From: Methylocaldum sp035627495
GTDB lineage: Bacteria; Pseudomonadota; Gammaproteobacteria; Methylococcales; Methylococcaceae
DNA: 64,000 nt
Assembly: GCF_035627495.1 (NCBI RefSeq)
Contig: NZ_DASPLO010000167.1
Coordinates: 1 to 64,000, forward strand
Direction: 5' to 3'
The stretch's first letter is position 1; every line of letters starts with the position of its first letter. This document shows, piece by piece, positions 32,437 to 39,614 of this stretch. Below the pieces are notes generated by a model, which had not been told where the DNA came from, made no database searches, and worked only from the letters and a program-made list of their open reading frames with translations. A program made the translations under genes and the position numbers.

Positions 32437-33402
32437 TCATTTCGTAGGGCGATTTTTCGGGGTACTGCCGCCCCTCGGTTTTCCCTGCGGCGGATTCATT
32501 CGACGTGCGGGCCGCGCGGCATCGGGGCGTGGACGCAACCCGTAGGCCAGAATCGCGGCGGTCGCCGATACGTTGAGGGATTGTACTCGGCCGGAACCCT
32601 GTAGGGTCACGACGGCTTCGCAGGCCGCGAGCGTCGCGGTGGGAAGCCCCTCTTCCTCGTTGCCCAGAACCAGAGCTACGGGGCGAGAGTCCTGTGCCAG
32701 GGTCTCCAGGGGAACGCCGTGCCCCAAGGCCGTACCCACGATCCGATAGTCGCGCCTGAGATTCCGCAGTACGCCGGGCAAAGACACCGCCCGATAGATT
32801 TGCAGGTATTCGAGTCCGCCCTCCGCCACGCGATAAGCCGATTCGGAGAGTCCGGCCTGGGCCGGATGATCGGAGATCACCAGGTTCTGAAATCCGAAAA
32901 ACGCCAGCGTGCGGGCGATGGCGCCCAGGTTGTGAGAATTGCCGATGCCGTCCAGGATGAATAGGGGCTGCCCGCTCTGAGCCCAACGATGGGCTTCCGC
33001 GAGATCGAGGGGTGGAATGGGCCGCGGCTCGGCAACCGCGACGATGCCGCCGTGCAGCACGGTGCCGGCGACACGCGCCAGTTCCTCGGTGTCCACCATG
33101 CGGTAGGGACGACGAAGCCGAGCCATGCGCGCGCAGAAGTCTCCCACCAGCGGCACCAGGCGCTCGTCGTAAAAAAACCGCAGAACCCGGTCGGGATCGC
33201 GCTTGAACAGGGCCGTGACGGCGGGCAATCCGGCGATTCTGATCGTACGCTCGGGCGCGTGGCCAGCCGATTTCTCCGGCTGCGGTTGCGGGCGGTTCGG
33301 GGGGCGTACTTGCCGGGGCGGGCGGTCCGGAGTTCGGGGTGTTTTCGGTTTGGACACAGAAGGATTTGCATAGTAGTTTCTACGGTTTTCCATTCTACCC
33401 AT
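32437..33402 (-). CDS. TrmH/SpoU-family RNA methyltransferase (YfiF-like)
   Basis: 321 residues from the ATG at 33402 (another at 33393 is possible; the frame extends to 33522 without credible content). A P/R/Q-rich basic N-terminus of about 60 residues is followed by a SpoU substrate-binding domain and a SPOUT catalytic domain with SHNLGAIARTLAFFG, VALVLGNEEEGLP and SLNVSATAAILAYG, motifs 1-3 of the trefoil knot. The layout resembles E. coli YfiF, a predicted RNA 2'-O-methyltransferase of unknown target. A basic tail follows the knot. It is divergent from rluE, 28 nt apart, so the two RNA-modification genes share a promoter region. Confidence 0.9.
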   Translation of the reverse strand: MGRMENRRNYYANPSVSKPKTPRTPDRPPRQVRPPNRPQPQPEKSAGHAPERTIRIAGLPAVTALFKRDPDRVLRFFYDERLVPLVGDFCARMARLRRPYRMVDTEELARVAGTVLHGGIVAVAEPRPIPPLDLAEAHRWAQSGQPLFILDGIGNSHNLGAIARTLAFFGFQNLVISDHPAQAGLSESAYRVAEGGLEYLQIYRAVSLPGVLRNLRRDYRIVGTALGHGVPLETLAQDSRPVALVLGNEEEGLPTATLAACEAVVTLQGSGRVQSLNVSATAAILAYGLRPRPDAARPARRMNPPQGKPRGGSTPKNRPTK

Positions 33403-33430
33403 TCCGGGCCGTCCGAGGCGAACCAAGACC

Positions 33431-33982
33431 GTGTCCCGCCTGATACTTTTCAATAAGCCTTTTGATGTGTTGTCGCAATTTACCGATCGCAGCCACGATC
33501 GCGCCACTCTCGCCGATTTCATTCCGCTCCGGAACGTTTATCCCGCCGGCCGGCTGGATCGCGATAGCGAAGGACTTCTCTTGCTGACCGACGACGGCCG
33601 ATTGCATGCTCGCATCGCCGATCCGCGTCATAAGTTGCCGAAGGTCTACTGGGCGCAGGTGGAAGGCATTCCCGACGAGGCGGCCTTGGAGCGGTTGCGC
33701 CGCGGGGTGCTGTTGAACGACGGGCCGACGCGGCCGGCCAAGGCGCGGGTCATCGAGGAACCGCCGGATCTTTGGCCGCGCGATCCGCCGATTCGCTATC
33801 GTGCCGCTATCCCTACCTCGTGGATCGAGCTGGTTCTACGGGAAGGACGCAATCGCCAGGTGCGGCGCATGACTGCTGCGGTGGGATTTCCGACCTTACG
33901 TTTGATTCGCTGGGCGGTTGGGTCCTGGACGCTGGGCGATCTAAAACCGGGGGAGTGGCGCGACGCCGAACCACCCCTATAG
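33431..33982 (+). CDS. rluE: 23S rRNA pseudouridine synthase
   Basis: 183 residues with a GTG start. The opening LILFNKPFDVLSQFTD, the catalytic motif AGRLDRDSEGLLLLTDDGRL with the essential aspartate, and the closing VLREGRNRQVRRMTAAVGFP are those of the RsuA/RluE group; the short length and lack of an S4 domain point to RluE, which makes pseudouridine at position 2457 of E. coli 23S rRNA. CGAGG lies upstream of the GTG. Monocistronic and divergent from the SPOUT methyltransferase. Confidence 0.93.
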   Translation: MSRLILFNKPFDVLSQFTDRSHDRATLADFIPLRNVYPAGRLDRDSEGLLLLTDDGRLHARIADPRHKLPKVYWAQVEGIPDEAALERLRRGVLLNDGPTRPAKARVIEEPPDLWPRDPPIRYRAAIPTSWIELVLREGRNRQVRRMTAAVGFPTLRLIRWAVGSWTLGDLKPGEWRDAEPPL

Positions 33983-34101
33983 CCCTTGGCTGGCAACTTC
34001 GATCTTCATTACCAGAGGGGGCGAACCCGGATCAAAAACAAGTGTCTACTGGATTATGACCCGAGAGATGGATTTGAAAGATCCATGGGAAGGTAGTAAG
34101 T

Positions 34102-34476
34102 ATGGACACGAAGTGCAAGCCGCTTGGAGCTTTCCTGCTTGCAGCAACTTTATGGCTGGTTGGACCTGTGCAAGCCTGTTCAATGACAGTGACCGCCAGC
34201 GCCTACAATTCGACCGTCGCGCAAACCGACAGCACGCCTCACATCGGCGCCTGCAACGAACCCATCAAATCCGGCAATAAAGTCATTGCCGTTTCCCACG
34301 ATCTGTTCGAGATGGGGCTCGATTGCGGAACAAAGGTCAAAGTCCATGGTGTGGGTGAATTCGTCGTGCTGGACAAGATGGGCGACAAATGGGAGAAGCG
34401 CATTGATATTCACATGGGCAAAAAAGTAGGACAAGCGGTAGCATGGGGCGAGAAGAAGGTCAGAATCTCATGGTAG
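34102..34476 (+). CDS. Secreted 3D-domain protein
   Basis: 124 residues with a signal peptide (MDTKCKPLGAFLLAATLWLV, cleavage near QAC). The mature part is essentially one 3D domain: TASAYNSTVAQTD, then IAVSHDLFEMG, and VLDKMGDKWEKRIDIHMG carrying two of the three conserved aspartates (about Asp91 and Asp102). 3D domains form the double-psi barrel of MltA and of Gram-positive resuscitation factors and are thought to act on peptidoglycan. A cysteine at the signal-peptide end does not fit a lipobox well. Standing alone in front of a tiny membrane protein gene. Confidence 0.85.
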   Translation: MDTKCKPLGAFLLAATLWLVGPVQACSMTVTASAYNSTVAQTDSTPHIGACNEPIKSGNKVIAVSHDLFEMGLDCGTKVKVHGVGEFVVLDKMGDKWEKRIDIHMGKKVGQAVAWGEKKVRISW

Positions 34477-34568
34477 CCCAAAGCCCGTGGTTTTGCCGAT
34501 AACGCAGATAAACCCGAACTTTGGTATTCGCCTGGAGTTTAAAGGATGCGTTTGTAAGGAGGCTTTCG

Positions 34569-34712
34569 ATGGAAACGATACTTTTGGTTGTCTTGATCCT
34601 GTTGATTATCGGCCTTCTGCCGACGTGGCCGTATAGCAGCGGATGGGGGTATTACCCGAGCGGGGTCGTGGCCATCGTTCTGATCATTATTGTGTTGATG
34701 GTTTTGTTGTGA
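34569..34712 (+). CDS. DUF3309 small membrane protein
   Basis: 47 residues starting METILLVVLILLIIGLLPTW, followed by PYSSGWGYYPSG and a second hydrophobic helix, the two-helix pattern of DUF3309. A strong AAGGAGG at 34555-34561 decides the start; the longer frame from 34521 would include it in coding sequence. Function unknown; members are often induced by stress. The gene is below the size at which it would normally be annotated. Confidence 0.88.
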   Translation: METILLVVLILLIIGLLPTWPYSSGWGYYPSGVVAIVLIIIVLMVLL

Positions 34713-34788
34713 AATTCCCGCTCCAGAGACGCGATTTACGCAAATTCCCCGACGGGGCGAGACAAGATAGTGGTCCCGAATGTCATGA

Positions 34789-36243
34789 CTACAACGGCCC
34801 GCCCCTAAGCCGAAGCAGTTCGAAAAACTCCCGTCTCGTTTTCGGCCCATAAGTCGCGAAACTGGGTTCGGGGTCTTCCGAATACGCCCGCTTAACGTTC
34901 GCAACCCGGTCGGAAGCGGTGCGCCTGCGTATTTCTTCCGGTGAAACGCCGTAGGGTTTCGCGGCATTCAGGCCGAATACCTTGGCCCGTAATTCCGGGG
35001 TAATCTCGGGATAGCCGTGGCGTTCCCGGAGGGTTTCGGCGATCCGGAACGCTCGGAAGGCCTGGATCTGGTCTTGGGGACTGCCGTACCAGATCGAATC
35101 GGTGCCCCACAGCACGTTGCTTTCACCCACATATTTGAAGAGCTTGCCGAGCACATGGGCGGCTTGGTCAGGGTCGCGCATCAGCAGCTTCCAGGTGCTG
35201 CCGAGCTCGGCGTAGATGTTGCTGTTCGGCGGAATGCCGTTGTCCTGGATGGTTTTGACGAGTGAGTCCACCCCGGCCGAGGCATTGGCGGGATCGTAGG
35301 GTCCTTCCTTCCGTTTGGGTTCATAGCCCGAGTGGTACGCGATAAAAGCGACGTCCGGAAAGCGTTTGGCCACCACGCCGATATCGCGGCAGGTGGAGTG
35401 GGTGTAGTCGAGGCCGAACAGGGGAAGTCCTTTGTGGATGCAGATGACTTTTACCCCCAGGCTCCGCGCCTTCTCGATGAAGGGAATCCCAACGTTGGGA
35501 TCGTCGAGCCAGTAGCCTTTTCCCGAGGGTCCCCATTGGGTGTAGGTCTTCCAGGCGGCGACACCGTATCTTTCCTTTTGCATCGACATCGCATCGATCT
35601 CGCCCGGCAAGTTGGGGCGGACCAGGCCGTGGATCAGCAGCCGATGAGAGTCTTGCATGGCATCCACCGTGGCGCGGGTGGCGGCGGCTTCCTCGGTGGA
35701 TAAAGGATCGTCGCCGGGCGCCGCGGGAACGGCGGACAGCACCGCCATGGTCGTATCGCTGTCCAGAAACACTTCGCGGATGAAATGCTCCGCCGAGAAG
35801 CATTCTATGGCCCCATCGCCGCAATCGGCCTGCGGGAAGAAACGGAGGCTATAAGTCCAGCGATTGGTCGGCCGTCGCCACTGGCCATTGGGGTTAACGT
35901 GATGTCCCTGAATGTCGAAGATGAACTCTTTTCCGCCCAAGGCCGCTTCGGCCAACTCGGGTTCGTAGACTGCTTCGGGAGCAATCTCGTAACGGCCTCC
36001 GGTTCGACCGGAGGCGGCGAAAGCCCGATTCATGGCCAGCAGCGTCGCCGCGGCGCCGGACACCGATTTAAGAAATGCGCGTCGGGTTATGCCGAGCCGT
36101 CGCGCAACCTCGGAAACTTGATCGTGGGCCAGCCGCTTCGCCATATGCACCGGTTCCGACAGCGGCATCGGCAGGTATTCGCCGTTTGTCGCCGTATCCA
36201 ATTTGATAGGTAAACGTCTGCCTTCCGGATCGATGTGCGCCAT
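34789..36243 (-). CDS. Tat-exported amidohydrolase-family protein
   Basis: 484 residues. A Tat signal (TRRAFLKSVSGAAATLLAMN, about residues 53-72) follows an unusually long n-region of about 50 residues. The mature protein has a TIM-barrel amidohydrolase_2 pattern: FDIQGHHVN near its start, LGVKVICIHKGLP, FPDVAFIAYHSGYE and the late metal-ligand segment NVLWGTDSIWYGSPQ. It is probably a periplasmic metal-dependent hydrolase or decarboxylase. Substrate unknown. Monocistronic, convergent with the DUF3309 gene and divergent from the MCE lipoprotein gene. Confidence 0.85.
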   Translation of the reverse strand: MAHIDPEGRRLPIKLDTATNGEYLPMPLSEPVHMAKRLAHDQVSEVARRLGITRRAFLKSVSGAAATLLAMNRAFAASGRTGGRYEIAPEAVYEPELAEAALGGKEFIFDIQGHHVNPNGQWRRPTNRWTYSLRFFPQADCGDGAIECFSAEHFIREVFLDSDTTMAVLSAVPAAPGDDPLSTEEAAATRATVDAMQDSHRLLIHGLVRPNLPGEIDAMSMQKERYGVAAWKTYTQWGPSGKGYWLDDPNVGIPFIEKARSLGVKVICIHKGLPLFGLDYTHSTCRDIGVVAKRFPDVAFIAYHSGYEPKRKEGPYDPANASAGVDSLVKTIQDNGIPPNSNIYAELGSTWKLLMRDPDQAAHVLGKLFKYVGESNVLWGTDSIWYGSPQDQIQAFRAFRIAETLRERHGYPEITPELRAKVFGLNAAKPYGVSPEEIRRRTASDRVANVKRAYSEDPEPSFATYGPKTRREFFELLRLRGGPL

Positions 36244-36422
36244 GAAACTCTCCTTGCCCGAACCTATTCATGGTCCCGAAATCTACCTATGAGACCTGCA
36301 ACAAAAGGCTTTGTTTCGGTGAAAGCCGATTTCTGCCGCTCATCCGGGAGCTTTGCTTTATCATGCTGGGCTTTGTTGACACCATCTTGGGGCATCATTT
36401 GTTACGTCCGGGAGATATTGCC

Positions 36423-37079
36423 ATGCCTATCAGGCACACTTTTATCGTCGCTTTGATCGTGCTCCTATTGGGCTGCGGAAGGGACGAATTAAACCTGACA
36501 CTGCAGCTCGACGGTCTGAGCGGTTTGCAGCCGGGAGATACGGTGGTACTTCGGAACCAGCCGGTGGGAGAGGTTACGGCCGTCGAAGCGGCCGGACAGA
36601 GCGGCTATCTGGCGAAGCTCGCCATCGAGTCCGAGCTTGTTCCGGAGGCAACGCAGAGTGCCCGCTTCTTAGTGGGCGAAGACCCCGACAATCCGGGCCG
36701 GCGCCGTGTCGAGATTCTACCGGGAGATCCGGACGATGCGCTTTTGGCGGACGGCGCCACGGTTCGAGGTTCGATAAAACAGGCGCCGCTTTTTCCCTTG
36801 GAGGAAATTTTACGCAGCTTCACCGAGGGGCTGGGTATTCTTCGCGACCAGGTAGAGCGCTTCGAGTCCGATATCCGGCGGGTGCCGGAATCGGAGGAGG
36901 CACAAAGGCTGAGGGACGAATGGGCGCGGTTGTTGGACGAAATACAAAGGGCGCAGGCGGCCACCGAGGAATCCGTCAAAAGAGATTTGCTGCCGAAGCT
37001 GCAACAGGAACTTCAGGACCTGGAGGAGGAACTGCGGGCTCTTGAAGCAAGACCCCGAAACAAGCCGCAGACGATTTGA
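36423..37079 (+). CDS. MCE (MlaD-like) lipoprotein
   Basis: 218 residues. The start at 36423 gives a lipoprotein signal (MPIRHTFIVALIVLLLGCGR, acylated Cys about residue 17); the frame is open further upstream but that part is not protein-like. A single MCE-like domain shows GLQPGDTVVLRNQPVGEVTAVE, followed by LREI-like beta structure, then a C-terminal coiled coil (about 135-215) rich in E, Q and R. MCE proteins shuttle lipids between membranes as hexamers. No ABC transporter genes accompany it, so it is an orphan member. Confidence 0.82.
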   Translation: MPIRHTFIVALIVLLLGCGRDELNLTLQLDGLSGLQPGDTVVLRNQPVGEVTAVEAAGQSGYLAKLAIESELVPEATQSARFLVGEDPDNPGRRRVEILPGDPDDALLADGATVRGSIKQAPLFPLEEILRSFTEGLGILRDQVERFESDIRRVPESEEAQRLRDEWARLLDEIQRAQAATEESVKRDLLPKLQQELQDLEEELRALEARPRNKPQTI

Positions 37080-37202
37080 GGCTATGGGGGCCGTAGGGGT
37101 TTAAGACACCATCGGAGAAAACAGATGAAAATCTTCTGCGGAAATCGGGCTTTTTGGGCTCCAATCCGTGTAACCCCTGCGTACATACGAAGGCGTACGT
37201 AT

Positions 37203-37230
37203 TTGTATCGGGCCGATATACAGGTTTAAT
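37203..37230 (+). promoter_or_regulatory. Candidate promoter of the GGA-rich RNA
   Basis: TTGTAT (37203-37208) and TTTAAT (37225-37230) are 16 bp apart, a reasonable sigma-70 pair, predicting a start near 37237. A partial palindrome (ATACG...CGTA) lies just upstream at about 37187-37201. The GacA/UvrY site consensus TGTAAG-N6-CTTACA, which drives csr RNAs in many Gammaproteobacteria, is not present. Confidence 0.4.
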
Positions 37231-37236
37231 GAAACC

Positions 37237-37913
37237 ACCCGAAATCGTGAGCGCCGCAAGGTTCCGGCTTCGGGTCTGGAACAGGATGTTCCGGTAGGGA
37301 TTAGGATGTTGCGAAGGGACTTAGGGATGTCGCAAGGAACAGGATGTTCCGAACGGATTCGGGGTGTCTCGAAGGGAGTCGGGACATTCTGATCCGGAAT
37401 TCTTCAGCGGGCCGAGCTATAGCGACAACGGATGTCGGCAGCGAACAAGGATGTTCCCCTACGGCTCGATTGCCGGAAGCAGACCCGTAATTTCCGACTC
37501 GCCGGTGTTGTTAGGACACTGGCAGACCTCATGCTCTCACATATTTAAAGACACGCCGCATATCCCGGGAAGCAGTGTCGTCCGGCTGGAGGTCCGCGGG
37601 AATTGTCTTGCTGATCCAGTAGTTACCTGATCATGTCGTCTGCCGCGTTTCGGGTTGCCCGATATATCGGGAAGACATTCCATTCGCGTCCGGTTCCTTA
37701 TATTTACGCGAGGCGCTGACGGATTAAGCGTCCTTCCGGGTTCGGTTAGAGGGAGATGTCTGCGGAAAGCAGCCTATTCGGGCAATAAGCAGGCGGATAA
37801 GGCAATGGGCTGGAGCTGGGGATCTGCCTGGTGGTCGGCAGAAGCCGGCCCAGTCTCGGGCCGGCATTGCGGAGCAGGCGACGCTAAGACGGCCTGCTCC
37901 GCATAATGTTTTT
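37237..37913 (+). ncRNA. CsrB/RsmZ-like GGA-hairpin RNA (candidate CsrA/RsmA sponge)
   Basis: A gene-free stretch with many GGA triplets on the plus strand (about 27 by eye, 15 of them in the first 260 nt). Several sit in hairpin loops: GGAAC-AGGAT-GTTCC twice (37278-37292 and 37336-37350), a TTGCGA...TCGCAA stem (37309-37335) with two GGGA, GAA-CGGA-TTC (37351-37360), CGACA-ACGGA-TGTCG (37423-37437), GAACA-AGGA-TGTTC (37443-37456), CGCT...AGCG (37714-37730) and CTGC-GGAAA-GCAG (37760-37772). ACAAGGATGT at 37446-37455 equals the core of the CsrA binding consensus ACARGGAUGU. The 5' end is inferred from the promoter candidate; the 3' end is either the terminator at 37913 or an earlier processed end near 37500. 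Confidence 0.7.
37869..37913 (+). terminator. Rho-independent terminator
   Basis: An 11-bp perfect stem, GCGGAGCAGGC (37869-37879) with GCCTGCTCCGC (37892-37902), followed after ATAATG by five T (37909-37913). The T-tract is on the plus-strand side, so it terminates transcription coming from the GGA-rich RNA region; on the other side it may also protect the 3' end of the RRM-protein mRNA. Confidence 0.8.
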
Positions 37914-37923
37914 GGGTTACCGG

Positions 37924-38244
37924 TTAGTAACCGCGGCGCTGACCGCCAAAGCCACCACCACCGCCGCCGCCGCGGCGTTGCGTAGATCCGCCACCATTGT
38001 TTTCCCGGGGACGCGCTTCGTTGACGGTGATGGAGCGTCCGCCAACCTGGGTCTGGTTCAACTTATCAATGGCTTCCTGTCCACCGCGGCTATCCATCAC
38101 GACAAAGCCGAAGCCTTTGGATTGCCCGCTAAAGCGGTCGGTAATCAGGTTCACCGATTGAACCTCGCCGTACTGGGCGAACAGCTGGCGAAGCTCTTCT
38201 TCCGTAGTTTGGAATGATAAATTGCCTACGTAAATATTCTTCAT
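37924..38244 (-). CDS. Glycine-rich RRM RNA-binding protein
   Basis: 106 residues. One RNA recognition motif: RNP2 IYVGNL at about 4-9, RNP1 KGFGFVVM at about 43-50, and the usual helix and strand elements (TEEELRQLFAQYGEV, SITVNEARPR). After residue 82 the tail is glycine- and arginine-rich (GGGGGGGFGGQRRGY), as in cold-inducible bacterial RRM proteins. It binds single-stranded RNA, probably as a chaperone. GGGAG lies about 12 nt before the ATG. The leader contains two hairpins (see the regulatory entry), and the gene converges on the GGA-rich RNA. Confidence 0.93.
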   Translation of the reverse strand: MKNIYVGNLSFQTTEEELRQLFAQYGEVQSVNLITDRFSGQSKGFGFVVMDSRGGQEAIDKLNQTQVGGRSITVNEARPRENNGGGSTQRRGGGGGGGFGGQRRGY

Positions 38245-38261
38245 CTGAAAATAACTCCCGC

Positions 38262-38309
38262 TCCGACTCGGGTCGGAACATTAAACAACAAAACCGGCCT
38301 CCAAGGCCG
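38262..38309 (-). promoter_or_regulatory. Leader hairpins of the RRM gene, attenuator-like
   Basis: On the minus strand CGGCCT-TGG-AGGCCG (38309-38295) is followed by GTTTTGTTGTTT, a terminator-like element about 50 nt before the start codon. A second hairpin, TCCGAC-CCGA-GTCGGA (38277-38262), ends directly before the GGGAG ribosome binding region. The arrangement suggests premature termination or temperature-sensitive control of this probable cold-inducible gene. The rest of the 38310-38723 gap shows nothing I can name. Confidence 0.55.
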
Positions 38310-38723
38310 AGGACAAACCTAGCGAGTTACTTCTTGGGGTATGAGGCGAGGACTTCGGGAACAGAGCGGAACGACGCCGGATCCAGGAAGGAGTTACCAA
38401 ATGCCGCGGAAGGAACGTGTCAGGCGAACGAACTCTAGCATGCCGGTATGCCTTTGCCTATGGTTATTTCTACGGATAATATGTGGCGCGAATGTGTGCT
38501 TAAAGCGGCTAACGGCTTGATTTCGGCCTGAGGGAAAATCCACCCCGCAGGGACTTTTCCCGGATTGATTTGCAATCCCTTCGGGTATCTGAAATATTCA
38601 GTCATCGAGCGCCTTCATCCCTCGTTAACGTTTCTTAATGTCCTCAGATCGCTTCGTCGGACAGATCCACCCGTGATTTCTAACAATTCTGATCGGACCG
38701 CTGGGTGTGCGGAACGCGGACGT

Positions 38724-39614
38724 GTGCGCCAAAACCCGATTCATATTCGGGGACTTGGCTACATGGCCATTGCCGCCTTCCTGTTTTCGGTGATGGGCGT
38801 TGGTGTGTACGCTGCCTCCCTGACCATTCCTCCGGTTGCCGCACCGATGGTCAGCTTTATCCGGGTCGCGGTAAATCTTTTCATCCTCGTGATGCCGGCG
38901 CTGTGGCTCAAGCAGGGTTGGGCTTTATTCGGCGACCGGCGGGCGTCGCTTTGGCTGCGGGGCTTGTTCGGGGCAGTTTCGCTGACTCTTTCGTTCGCGG
39001 CGATTCAGCGGATCGGCCCCGGCGAAAGCGCGTTTTTGACAGCGAGCAGCGGTGTGTTCGTGGCTCTGCTCGGACCCGCGATTTTATCGCAGCGAAATTC
39101 CCTGTCCGTCTGGCTGGCCATATTCGGGTCGCTTGCGGGCCTTCTTCTGCTATTTCAGCCCAGGCTGGATCCTTCGGACTTCCTCGGGCGCTTCATGGCT
39201 TTGAGCTCCGGGTTTCTGGCGGCTTTGGCGTACTTGATGGTCGCCCGTGCCGGCCGCAGCAATCCGCCGCAGGTGGTCGTTTTCTATTTCTGCCTGGTCG
39301 CCGTGGCGATCCATCTCGTTTATTTCGGGTTTTCGGGTGTCCTATGGCCGTCTTCGCGAAATGCCTGGGGCTGGGTGATGCTAGCGGGGCTTTCCGGCAG
39401 CGGCGCCCAGTTGTACATGACGCGGGCGTATCAAATGGCTCCCGCCGCTCTGGTCGGTGCCGTGGGCTACCTCGCTCCGGTCATGAGTGTGATCTGGGGC
39501 ATGTTGCTATTCGCGAAGATTCCCGATCAGAAAGCCTTGGCCGGCTGTATGCTGGTGCTGCTCTGCGGGGTGTTATTGCCGTTCTTGGCCGCCCGTTCCG
39601 CTGGTGGGAGGTGA
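38724..39614 (+). CDS. EamA/DMT-family transporter
   Basis: About 296 residues from the GTG at 38724; an ATG at 38763 (MAIAAFLFSVMG) is the alternative, and the open frame from 38565 includes a basic non-conserved leader. Ten hydrophobic helices in two EamA repeats are seen, with the typical first helix GYMAIAAFLFSVMGVGVY and ARAGRSNPPQVVVFYF between the halves. The substrate of this drug/metabolite transporter is unknown. Its last 42 nt overlap the end of the convergent GGDEF-EAL gene. Confidence 0.87.
   Translation: MRQNPIHIRGLGYMAIAAFLFSVMGVGVYAASLTIPPVAAPMVSFIRVAVNLFILVMPALWLKQGWALFGDRRASLWLRGLFGAVSLTLSFAAIQRIGPGESAFLTASSGVFVALLGPAILSQRNSLSVWLAIFGSLAGLLLLFQPRLDPSDFLGRFMALSSGFLAALAYLMVARAGRSNPPQVVVFYFCLVAVAIHLVYFGFSGVLWPSSRNAWGWVMLAGLSGSGAQLYMTRAYQMAPAALVGAVGYLAPVMSVIWGMLLFAKIPDQKALAGCMLVLLCGVLLPFLAARSAGGR

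Noticed and set aside
37187..37202. GacA/UvrY binding site upstream of the GGA-rich RNA
   Set aside because: The partial palindrome there does not match TGTAAG-N6-CTTACA, so regulation by a Gac-type system is not supported by sequence.
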